DNA from: Dermanyssus gallinae
Taxonomy: Eukaryota; Arthropoda; Arachnida; Mesostigmata; Dermanyssidae
DNA: 64,000 nt
Assembly: GCA_003439945.1 (NCBI GenBank)
Contig: QVRM01005943.1
Span: 1 to 64,000 of the forward strand
Direction: 5' to 3'
In this document: piece after piece, positions 31,399 through 41,475 of the stretch
How positions within the stretch are numbered: the first letter of the stretch is position 1
Layout of the letters: each line of letters opens with the position of its first letter
Translations under genes and position numbers: made by a program
The notes under the pieces: generated by a model
The model's database searches: none
Told to the model about the DNA's origin: nothing
What the model saw: only the letters and a program-made list of their open reading frames with translations

Positions 31399-34163
31399 TC
31401 AGTGTTCCATGGATTCTGTCATCTTCAGAACGACGTCGCGTAGATTAAAAATGTGCGTATTCATTAAAATCCTCAAGGAGTGACGCTGTTCCGCCCATGC
31501 GGGACACGCCAGAGCTGTGTGCTCTGGAGTGTCCTTGAGTCCATTGCCGCAGTGGACGCACATATGGCTGGGGGCCTTCCCGATCCTGAATAGGTACGAC
31601 TGAAAGTCGCCGTGCCCCGTCAACATCTGGGTGGTGTGGAAGGTACAGCCAGTCCTTGATGTTAGGGACCAGCTTGCGGAGACTGGCACCTGGGTCCCCC
31701 TCCGCCAGGCCATCCCACTCCTCCTGCCATAGCTGCAGTGTGTGTTGCCGTGCCTCTTCCTTCTTAAGGCTCTGGTCGCCCCACAGGCGGCGGCGCTCTT
31801 CTGCCTTCAGATCCCATGGGATAGTGCCCGCGAGCACGAGCGCCGCCGCTGTGCTAACCGAGCGGTACGCCATGGTGACCCTAAGGGCTCCGACCCGTTG
31901 AGCCCGCCGTAAGCGGGTTCTATTTGCCTTAGTCTTCAGAGCGTTGGTAGGCCAGGTTGGAGTCCCGTATGAGGCGACTGACTCGGCCACGGACATAATA
32001 ATCCTTCTTCTTGTTTGTTTAGGGCCGTATGTGTTTGGCATGAGGCGCGCGAAACTATTGGCGATCTTCAATGCCCTTTCTAACGCCCGCCGTAGGTGTT
32101 CAGTACCCCGGAGGCCCCGGTCCAGGAAGACCCCGAGGTACTTTGTAGTATTGACTACAGCAATCTCCTGGTCCTCCAGGAGAAGGCGCGGCGGCGGCAA
32201 GCCCCTCCGACCCACCAGGAGAATAGCTTCGCTTTTAGCGGGGTCCAGGGTAAGCCCCGTTATTTGCATCCAGTGCGCTATGTCGAAGAGGGCTTCATTC
32301 GCACGCGCCTCAAGCTGGCCCATTGTCCGGGCCTGGACGGTGAGGACCAGGTCGTCAGCGTAGGCGAGGAGTTCGACTCCGGGTGGGAGATCCCCCAGCC
32401 GCAGCACGTCATCGTACGTGATGTTCCATAGCAGGGGGCCTAGTATTGAGCCCTGCGGCACCCCTGCGGTCATGTTAACAGTTTGGTTGTGTGAGTGGAT
32501 AATCCTGTCGTGTAGGTAGCTCGATAAAATTCGTTTTAAGTAAAAGGCGAATGCTTTCAGCCTTTAGTTGGATTTCCCTTATCGCTGCAATGGTGGAGCG
32601 ACTCTTACGAAACTCATATTGGGCCTCGGAAAGGAGGCCGTTCTCCTCCGCGAACTCTCAGAGTCGTGCCTATACGATGGACTCGAAGGCCTTGGCCAGG
32701 GAGCCGAGAAGGCATATGGGCCGGTACGAGCCGGGGCCCTTAGGTATTAGCACGAGACTCGCGGCCTTCCATGCGGTAGGGAACAAGCCCGTTCGAAGCA
32801 TCTCCGTCGCCGCGGCGGCCACCGCCTCTGGGTATTCCTTCAGCAGGAGCTTAACCGCGAGGACGGGGATCCCGTCTGGGCCCAGTGCCTTTCCCGGCTT
32901 GAGGCGTTCCCTCGCTGCGAGAACTTCGTGCGGGGTTACCTCTGGTATGCTGTCCTCAGACCCCCCTGTGTCTTCTAAGGACGGGGTTCGGTCAAAGGGC
33001 GGGTGCCGCGGGAAGAGTGCCATAACTGCTTCCCGGGTTTCCTCCAACGTAAGCTCCACCCTTCGTTTGAAGAGGGGAAAACCCCGCACCATCTTATACG
33101 GGCGGCCCCATGAGTCGTCCTCCAGCTCTTCGAGAAACGCTCTCCAGGAGCGTTCCTTGCTACTGGAGATTTTCCTACGCAGGCAGGCTCGCAGCCTTTT
33201 ATATTCCGCGCCGTATTGCAGCGCAGCTTGCCCCTCAGGCGCGGCTCGCCGAGCGCGGGTAAGGGGACGCCGTGCCCGGATGCACCTTTTCCTGAGGCCA
33301 CCTATTTCGCTCGTCCACCAGTGCTTCGGGGTCCTTCGATGCAACCGGTGTGCTCCGCGGCCCGTGACGACTCTGCAGACGGCCTTGAGGAGGTTTTGGA
33401 GGCCCGCGGGTGTTGTTGGCATCCCGTCCTGGTTGATAAGGGTCCTAAGGGACTCCCAGATCTCGTTGACCCCCCCGCGCCTGGTTGTAAGACGAAGCGT
33501 TGTGGGCGGTCCCTCGCGGGAGATGGTCACGTGAAACTCAAGTATATGATGGTCACTTAGAGATTCTTCGTCTAGTAAAACCTTCCAGTTTAAAATCCTA
33601 TGTGCTTCCGTTCTTCTTGTTATTGTAAGATCGATGCACGAGGTGTGCCCAGCTCTGTGGAAGGTGGGCGTGCCCGTGTTAAGAACAACTAGGTCCTCCG
33701 CCGCCAGCCACTCGAGGACGGCGTGTCCTCTTCGGTTGGTGGCCGTAGAGCCCCATGTAGCGGAAGCTGCGTTAAAATCTCCGGTTAAGACTAGAAGTGG
33801 CACGTCGTTTCGGTTAAAAGACTCTGTCAAGTTGTCTAAGAACCTATGAAAGTCTTCGAGAGGGGCGTTGGGACTGCAGTAGCAGGAATGAAACCGCCCA
33901 ACGCCCGTTAGATCCACCCAAGTAAAACCGTACCCGCTGCCGTGTCCGGAAACCCGGAGGCGACAGCGGTTGTCTAGTAAAATGCTTGTCAAATTGTTTG
34001 CTTCTGTAAAAAGGTCCGGGGTGCCGTTTTTCGTCAACCGGACGTTGGGCTCACTGAGAAGTAGCAGATCTGCCCCAGACCTGCTACTAATTTCCTGGAG
34101 CATGTTGTAGGCACCCATGCTCCGGTCGCAGTTCAGCTGTAATGCTTTAAGAGTAGTTGTCAT
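31399..34163 (-). pseudogene. LINE ORF2: AP-endonuclease plus reverse transcriptase, broken
   Basis: It starts nine bases after the gag stop (34173-34175). The endonuclease is intact over residues 1-220: LQLNCDRS, LSEPN, TGDFNAASATWGS, SCIDLTIT and SDHHILEF. Its role is to nick the target. The RT begins near residue 420 (KALGPDGIP; RPICLLGSLAKAFESIV) and then meets two stop codons at about 32670 and 32658. RT motif A, with its catalytic aspartate, is deleted between REIQLKAE and RILSSYLHD near 32520. Motif B (GVPQGSILGPLLW) and motif C (LAYADDLVL) follow in 31445-32473. A further frameshift near 31640 leads to the C-terminal knuckle CVHCGNGLKDTPEHTALAC. The enzyme cannot be active. Confidence 0.85.
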
Positions 34164-34172
34164 ATACGTTGT

Positions 34173-34935
34173 TTAAGATTCGCCCGTGTTTGACTGCTTT
34201 GTGGATCGGGAGTCTATGGGAGGAGATGGTTGCCCCCTCTTTCGACTCCTTTGCGTTACCAGGGTGAACCCGTCCTGGTCCTGAGCGCCTCTGGGGTGGT
34301 CTCCCGCTGTGGGGAGCACCGTGCTTTGGTCGGGCGCAGACCCTGTCGAGGGGGGCGGCAGCCTGCCTCGGTTGCCAGACTGGTTGCCGCCGCGGCGAAG
34401 CTCTGCAAGTTGGGCTCTGTACGTAGGGCAAGCAGCGGCGTTGGCCGCGTGCCCCTCCTCGCCGCAGTTGTAGCATTTGGCGTTTTGAGTGCATTCCCTC
34501 GACAGGTGCCCCAGTACCCCGCATTTGTGGCAGCGCCTGGAGGTCGCCGCTTCAAATGTGCACGAAGCGGTTGTGTGCCCTACTCGCTGGCACTTCTGGC
34601 ACGTGGGGACGGTGATCCATTCCACAATGGGGCAGGATAGCCATCCCAGTTGGACCCGCTTCAGGTCCAGCGCTACGGGCATCGGGCGGCGCCACACGGA
34701 CGAGCGCCGACCATCTTCCGGTAGCCCCCTGTCGAGGGGGGTCCACCATTAGTGGCCCGTCAAATCGAGTTCCTCTGCGGAGCGCCTGCTCGACTTCCTT
34801 TGCCGTTGTCCCCTCCATGATGTCTCTGACAATCAGACGCTTGAGGGAGGACCGATCGAGGCAAGCCTCGCTCTCCTGGCGCCGCCTCCGTCACTACAAG
34901 TCTCACGTCACCGCTGGGAAGGTTTTGTGCCCGTA
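34173..34935 (-). pseudogene. LINE ORF1 (gag-like) with three zinc knuckles
   Basis: The C-terminal 175 codons are open (34173-34697) and hold three Cys/His knuckles in a row: CQKCQRVGHTTASC, CHKCGVLGHLSREC and CYNCGEEGHAANAAAC. This is the RNA-binding module of R1-type ORF1 proteins, which coat the element RNA. Upstream sequence (IMEGTTAKEVEQALRRGTRF, then GVRAQNLPSGDVRLVV) continues the protein in other frames to about 34935, with shifts near 34690 and 34840. The N-terminal half is missing. Confidence 0.8.
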
Positions 34936-36660
34936 CCCCTTGCGGCTCGTGTTTTGAACGTAGCTTCTGGCCAGTGTACATGCCACTGTAACATTCCAAA
35001 CGAGAAGACGACTACGTGCCTACGGGATGAGAGTCTCCCGTGTGGCCTCAGCTGGCTATTCCGGCTGAAACCAACAAATTCTTTCACTGCCGATATGTGG
35101 GCCGAGTAAAGAGCGTGAAATATTACACCGTTGATAGTAAAATTACGTGAGTGGCACCCAGCGCCATATACCCAGCGCGACACGACAAGGCGTGGTCACC
35201 TGTGTCGCTCACTGGAGCTTTACGCGGGTTGCGTGAATGAAGTGCGCAAACTGTCTCCCCCAACCGCAAGCCGAAAACAACGCGGAGTGAGTTGTTGTCC
35301 AGCATCGTTCGCAGCTCAGGCGACGGCAGAGCTTGAAGCCACTTGCCACTTCATTGTTGAAAGCACTCTTTCAGACGTGCTCTCCCTAAATTGTCGGGGA
35401 CCTGGTTTTCTAGGTCGCGTTGGAGTTGAGATACTACGATCCGGTTCAGAAATTCTTGTGTTCTGTACTCCGGCACTAAATTTCACTCACTGATCGCGAA
35501 AGTTAGCGAGCGCTGCCTGCGTTGAATCGATGATCCATCGAGAGAACCCCGATGCCGACGACAAGCTGTTTTTACTTTGGACAACGAGCCCAGGTAGCAA
35601 GATAGGGCAATATTGACCGATCTGCGCACCCCTAAGCCACAAGCACAAATAGGAAAGCCCCGCTTTTATTTTAAATTAAAGTTTAGCAGGGATTGTAAAA
35701 TCTTCCGGAGTATTTTATCGAAACGCTGTAACGCTGTAGTAAGTTGCGCCTTCTAAAAGCTGGCGAACATCGAAGTGCATACATTAAGCGGGGCGTGCAG
35801 AGACTGTGCCAGTAGGTACAATGCTGGGAGCGCGCCTGCGAGCTTCTTCCTGAGCGCACACTCTACCGCCGCTTCCGGGTGGCGCCGCTTCTGAGTGGCG
35901 CGCCAAGTAATCCCAGATTGTCTTCGGCTATTTTCTAATATTTAAAATACCTTACACTTATTGTCGTACAGGCGCAAGCCTGATTCAGCCTCGAATGCTC
36001 TGAATCTTTAATTACCGTCAAGCTGTCGCCGGCTAAAATGGTACCGTCGAGATACCACGGCCGCAGTTCCGACACTCGTCTGACCTGGAAATCAGAGATG
36101 CCGATGCAGAAAAGTGTAAGATCGCAGAGATCCCCCAGCTGTACGCCATAGCATAACTGTATGGCTTCTGCCTGCCAGAGGAGATTTGTGGAAAACCGGT
36201 ACATCTGATAAACGGCTAGAAAAAGTCCTTGTACCTTAGACCTCACGGCGTTTAATAAGTGGTCGCGGCGCATCGAGTTAAACGCGTTTCGGAAATTCAG
36301 TTTAACAAAAACCCCCTCCTGGCCGCAGAGAGTCTCGAGGAGACCCCTTGTAGCGTGTACCGCTGTTTTTGCTCCACCCCTGATTTCGCAACTACCGCTG
36401 CATCGAAGCCACGAGACCCAAAATATTTGGCATGGACTTCTGGCATGGGATCTCGGTCGGCGTAATGACGACTTCCGATACTAATGGAGTTGGCGTTGGT
36501 GCCGGCAGAAAAGACGAGTTCGACGGGCGTTCGGGATGTTTCTGCAGCAAACTGCAGCAAGTTTGTAAAACGAGGGGGGCAATTGTATCGGTTGAAAGCA
36601 GCGTTCTGGCGGCTGCTGACACGTCGTCTTAAGCGAGTTTTGCCTGCGCGCTTATTTGTT
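34936..36660 (-). pseudogene. decayed second copy of the 25-kb LINE
   Basis: Minus-strand pieces follow the order of the 25.2-27.8 kb protein. SAAARTLLSTDTIAP lies at about 36610. AVHATRGLLE, then VKLNFRNAFNSMRRDHLL, lies at about 36350-36250. GVQLGDLCDLTLFCIGIS, then WYLDGTILAG, lies at about 36140-36030. LRLGETVCALHS, then DTGDHALSC, lies at about 35260-35180. EFVGFSRNSQLRPHG follows at about 35070. Motif C is YLDG in place of YLDD and the endonuclease PD is PH, so both activities are lost. Frameshifts and gaps separate the blocks. Confidence 0.75.
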
Positions 36661-36720
36661 CTACGGCAGCCAGAATCTGCAGCGGGGGCTGTCCTGGTAT
36701 GTCTTCTAGTCGCGTGAGGG

Positions 36721-37071
36721 TTATCCGATATGGACGCATCCCTCTGAAAGCGAAGCAGGTTCTCGCGGACTACGGAAGTGAATGTTCAGTCTCTCTCCTT
36801 TTTCGCCGGGATGCTGAACACAGTCGTCAAAAAGGTAAGTAGCATTTGCCAACGTTTGCCAACACTCCAAATGGCTGACACCGTCAATCGTTTTTGCCAG
36901 CTCAACAGAAATACTGTTCTGCGGGCTGCGTGAAACGCATGATAACATCATGACCCCCGCCTTTACCCGCGCGTTGCCGAGGGGGTTGGTTTGCCAAACG
37001 TAGGTAGTTTGAAATGGGATAGGCAGCAGGCGCGGCTGACCTCTGGCTGTACCGAAGAGAACCAACGGCAA
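36721..37071 (-). CDS. open frame of unknown nature upstream of the decayed LINE
   Basis: A 116-codon minus-strand frame. It lies directly upstream of the N-terminal block of the decayed LINE copy and could be its 5' coding part, which is absent from the 25-kb copy. I see no zinc-finger, transmembrane or catalytic motif, and I do not recognise it. It may equally be a chance frame. Confidence 0.2.
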   Translation of the reverse strand: MPLVLFGTARGQPRLLPIPFQTTYVWQTNPLGNARVKAGVMMLSCVSRSPQNSISVELAKTIDGVSHLECWQTLANATYLFDDCVQHPGEKGERLNIHFRSPREPASLSEGCVHIG

Positions 37072-38155
37072 ATATCGGCTTGGCTAATTACCATGTTGAA
37101 TTCCGTAAAGAGGGCAACTGCCTGTTGCTAGGCAAACCATCGTCGCTTTTTGTCTTTTTCTCGGTACCGTGCTGTGACTGCGCAGCCACCGGGGAAAGCA
37201 CCGCTCTTATGGCCTCCTCAATCCCGCGACGAAAGTCATTTCAGACAAGGAATCCCCCGTCGTGGACTCGACTGGCGATCCGCCTTATTCACAGAGGGAG
37301 CAGCCGACGCGCAAGATGCAGTTTTGGCTGTTTAGAAAAAAGCAAATAGTTGCATGTGAATGTCTTACAGTGAGATGCGGTTGATGCTTCTCAAGAACCT
37401 CATATGTCATTCCGAGTGTGCGAAATGCTTCGTTAATTTACCGGGGCCTACACGAATTCCATGTTGTTCTTATGCAGTCGTCCTGCAGCATCTCTTTTTT
37501 GTCTGCTGAAGTGTTTCTTATTAGATTCGACTGGCTATCATTTCGCAGAACACTGAATTAAAAGACATAAATATTTGCGAGTAAAATTCTTTATTTTGGC
37601 GTATGCCCAACACCACATTGAGCAGCCAGCCCCGTTTTGCTTCGTGCAACGTAAACAATGTTCAGTTCGAGACGAAACAAATTTCCTTGTTGAACCATTT
37701 GAAGCCCGATTTTAATGGAGTTGTTTTTTAAACTTCACCAGCGAAGTGTTAGTATACCATATTGTTCTACATTACATTTCTAAAAGGAAGATTCTATGAA
37801 CTGTATTAAATGTACGCCTTGTCCTATGTAGACTTAAAAGATTGTCTCTAATCAGGCTCGGTTGGCAAATGAGCTTAATTTATTATGCAACATTTGGAAC
37901 TCATCCGGATGATCTGTTCTCTTAACGAAATATACGGAGGCATTCGATGTATACGTAAGTTTTGTGTAGGCTTACAGAGGGTTCGCTGTTTTTAAGTTAG
38001 ATTCAGCTATGACTCAAATTGAGTATTGTCCAACACTTTGTAGCTTTTTGCTCATGTTGCGTAGGTCGCTTCGTGCTGTATAAATAAATGTAAAAATCGT
38101 TGCATAGGTAATACGCAGTTTGAGAACGTTCGCATCGGTACCGCGTTGGCTTCAG
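37072..38155. other. unassigned sequence
   Basis: Nothing recognised. Confidence 0.35.
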
Positions 38156-38159
38156 AAAA

Positions 38160-38470
38160 CTGCACTATAAAGGCAATTTCTCCCACTCCTTGTCGTTGGA
38201 AGCAGCCTGTCGTTATCCAACCAGCAGACGATGCGGGGCTTTGTCAAAAGCGCTGACACAGTCAACAAAGCCTGCATACAGAATGATATCTGGGCTGAGA
38301 GGGTTTGCTTTAAAACTCTTAAAAACATACAACAAGTTCTGATTCGCTTGGTCTTTGACAAGGTGGGTGATTTGTCGACTAGTGGGTCCTTCTTTAGCCG
38401 CTCTGATAATGTTTGCAGGTATTTTTTCTCTGGGTTTAGGCCCCAGTATTTTTAAGAGCCTGTTAATTGC
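38160..38470 (-). pseudogene. possible reverse transcriptase motif A fragment
   Basis: One minus-strand frame near 38265-38210 reads GFVDCVSAFDKAPHRLL, which resembles the F-x-D-x-x-x-AFD-x-x-PH-x-LL motif A of LINE reverse transcriptases. About 65 open codons without a known motif precede it, and a stop follows at once. Too little remains to assign a clade. Confidence 0.3.
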
Positions 38471-39924
38471 CTGTGAGGTTTAGACTACCAAATCGCTCTG
38501 CAAAATTGCAACTTAGTAATTAGTGTGAGTGCATCTTTGCGGATTTCGTTTTTTTTTCGCTTGTTAACCGGTTTAGGTTTGATAGGAAACAAAAAGTTGG
38601 CGCAATACCGTTTTTCTATTTTTATCCATCACGGGCATGGTGAACGCTGTCCTACGTCTTGCACATGATTCCATTGTTTTCAAATAGCTCTCTCGCGGAT
38701 ATTTGATGAAAAATCTTGAATCTGTGTGACAGTACGCAAGCGTGTTAATACCTACTAGCACATTTTCTTCACTGAGTTTCAGCACGCACGCATGACTGAA
38801 CCCCTGGTATTTCAGGCAAAGTGAGCACTTCTGCAATTAGACTATTAGGCATTTTCCTAGTAACGCTACCTGAAAGTGCTTGTTGCTTTGGAAACTTCTG
38901 TCTCTGAAGTTTCACCAAATGGTGGTCTTACGTGATCTGATCCCTCTTATGTACACTTCAAGTAAAGTTGAGTTATTCGCACTAGCAAAATCATTTATTT
39001 AACTTTATTCTCATCTTGCCACTTTTACCATTTGTGTAGACTTTCATTCCGGGATTATGTGATCACTCTGCTCTCGTGATAAGAACGCGTACGAACCTGT
39101 CACCCCGTCTACGCTATTCATCGCCTCTGCCGTTGCTTCACTATCCCCTCTTGTGCGACCCAATCGCGAGTTTACGTTGAGCTGTAGAACAAGCACATGC
39201 ACCTGAGGCCTAGAATTAAAAACATTTTTCTTCAAACAGTTTGTTGTTCACCTTATGCACTATGCCTAACTACTCGCAGCCCAGTGCAGATTTTAAGTAA
39301 AACCCGTTTTCAAAACGTTGGAATTGTTCAGCCTTTCGAAAATGATCTCTGACTGTCCATTTGTACCCACACCACCTACTTTTTGACGGTTATTGCTCAT
39401 GGCGCCGAGGCTCCGACACTCGGGGGTCGCCTTCCTGGCTATTCTCTCTTAGCGCGGCAGCCGTCACTTCTGTTTTGTTCCACTCACTCACTAGTTGGAA
39501 CCGTCTGTCGGGCGTTCCCGTAGTCTTTGGCTGATTCAGCAGTCGCGTTCTTTCGACGAAGGCGAGGCGCTTGACGGCGCGCGACCCCTCTTCGAACGCG
39601 CCGCCGTGCACATTTCCTCCACATCCTCCTCAGCACTCTCTTCTCTGCGGTCAACGTCGTTCCATCAACATTGTTAGGCTATTATCTTTCGCTATCTCTC
39701 TCGTTCGCTTTCTTCTGGCTTTGTTTTACGTCGAAAGCGGCTTTTGCTCGCTTTTCGATCATTCGTAGACGTAGGATACTTAATCAAGTCCCTTCAAATT
39801 CTTCATCATAAACTTGATGACTGTACACGACTTAGGTGTAGAACGGTTAGTGATGAGATGCAAATTTCTACGCGTCAGATATCCGGGGGGGGGGGGCTAA
39901 TTGTCCAACTGCATTTACTCATTT
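38471..39924. other. unassigned sequence
   Basis: A block resembling the SINE family A tail (GGCCTAGAATTAAAAAC) occurs near 39208-39224. A poly(G) run lies at about 39885-39897. No gene recognised. Confidence 0.35.
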
Positions 39925-40086
39925 GTGAAAGGCAAGATTGGTTACTTCTCTACGTCCCCTACTACAGGTATAAGTGAAAAACAGTGAGCCTACAAACTGT
40001 TGCTTCGTGAAAGGAAAGACTGGTTACTTGTCCACGTCAACTACTTCAGGTAGAGGTGAAAAACGGTGAGCTCACAAAATGTTGCT
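39925..40086. repeat. two-copy tandem repeat, 82-bp period
   Basis: GTGAAAGG-AAGA-TGGTTACTT at 39925 recurs at 40007, and the similarity continues through GTGAAAAAC-GTGAGC to TGTTGCT. Confidence 0.85.
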
Positions 40087-40951
40087 CTCCACAGGAAAGG
40101 TCTCAATTTCACAGAGCTGCTCTCGACAGGTAAATGAATCCCCACCAAGAGGAAAAACAATGCGATAGGCACACCGCCGTCCTTCTCCGCGTGAACATAA
40201 TCGGCCAAGTGACACGCAGAAGTCGCAATATGCTTTTTGAGGTATTACGCTTCTTCATGTTGCTCTATATGCGACCATAGTGTGCACGCGCGAACCTTCG
40301 ACGAAAGTTCGACGACTCGATGCAGAAGCGGAGCAGACATACGCGAGCAAGGCACAGCCGCCGTTCGGAACTTTAAGCTGTCGCCGCTGTACAGCGACGG
40401 ACGTCTTTCTGCCGAGGTCTGGTCGTAAATTGATTGAACCTACATGGCACGCAGAGAGGCGGGCAGCAGAAGACTAGTCGGAGCCTTTTGGAGTATTGCT
40501 TTCGCCCGCCAGCCCGCCAACCAGCGTCTTGGCATCGATTTGCAGTGTCAGCAGCATTCAGGCGCAAGCTTCTTCTGGGAAGGACGGAGGAATAGATGAG
40601 CAGTTGCACTGCGATGTTTTGTGGCCCCAACGCTACGGGGTCTAATCTGCATCGCAGCACTCAAATTATGACACACTTTACACTGCTTCTATCTACTTCA
40701 CGTATTTCAACTCACACGTATTTCAACTCACGAATATGTTTGTTTTCAGAAAAATAACATTTGTAGCAAACTTGTGAAGGACTCCGACGAGACGACCGGC
40801 TTCGAGGATTAACGGAAGAGCCAAAGCGTCCACGCGTCTATACAGGTTCTAATAGCTAATTAACGTTTCGTTTAGCTTTTGTTACATTTAGGCAAGACGT
40901 ACGAATCTGTCGTTCCTTTTCGTAATATATACATAATGAATTAGAAACAGG

Positions 40952-40953
<2 letters not shown>
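40087..40953. other. unassigned sequence
   Basis: GC richer around 40260-40640, with overlapping frames on both strands. Nothing recognised. Confidence 0.35.

Positions 40954-40995
<42 letters not shown>
40954..40995. repeat. (TA)n microsatellite
   Basis: Pure AT run immediately left of the probable TIR element. Confidence 0.95.
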
Positions 40996-40998
<3 letters not shown>

Positions 40999-41453
40999 GG
41001 AGTTCGCACAATCTCGTCTAAAATTCTAGAGTATGATCAAGCTCAGTGAAAAAATAATTTCTGTCAATGGAAAGAAGGAGCGGAACTGTTTCGTATAGAA
41101 GTAAAATACCTTTTTTATGCATTTTACTAAGCTGTAATTAGAGGTCGACTGTCCGGTATACGTTTGCACGTTTGTGGTTGAACGCATTACTTAAGTGAAT
41201 AACCGAGTATTCGGCGCATTCGAAAGAAATTTCCACATAATCTGATATTATACCTATATAAAATTTATATTATAACTAAAATGACCTTAGCTAGAGCAGG
41301 AACTATTGTGAAGTTAAGAAGAGTTCGCAAAATTATACTATTGTATATGGAGTTCCTGCTCTAACTAAGAGAAATTATATCTCAGACAATGGACGAATTT
41401 TTTCACTAAGTTTTACCATACCCCAGAGTCTTAAGCGAGAATATCCGGGAATC
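40996..41453. mobile_element. probable non-autonomous TIR element (MITE-like)
   Basis: The left 60 bases (CAGGGAGTTCGCAC... to GTGAAAAAAT) and the reverse complement of the right 60 bases (to GTGAAAAAAT at about 41395) align with roughly two thirds identity, the inner 15 bases best. The element sits exactly between two (TA)n tracts, as expected for TA-targeting Tc1/mariner relatives, many of which begin CAGGG. It has no ORF. It contains a second inverted repeat, 41286-41304 with 41351-41369 (19 bases, one mismatch). Confidence 0.5.
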
Positions 41454-41475
41454 ATATATATATATATATATATAT
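41453..41475. repeat. (TA)n microsatellite
   Basis: Pure TA run immediately right of the probable TIR element. Confidence 0.95.

Larger units (their letters stand above)
31112..34935 (-). mobile_element. R1-clade-like LINE, 5'-truncated and internally deleted
   Basis: In minus-strand order: a gag-like ORF with three CCHC knuckles, a pol ORF with an N-terminal AP-endonuclease and an RT, a C-terminal knuckle and a 3' UTR of about 290 bases. This is the layout of the R1 clade (R1, TRAS, SART, Waldo). It ends near 31112. A short copy of its 3' UTR with a poly(A) tail sits at 24190-24325. The 5' end stops at about 34935 against a decayed copy of the 25-kb LINE. Confidence 0.78.

Noticed and set aside
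32551..33534. 327-codon plus-strand frame
   Set aside because: It is the antisense shadow of the R1-like LINE ORF2, which has clear domains on the minus strand.
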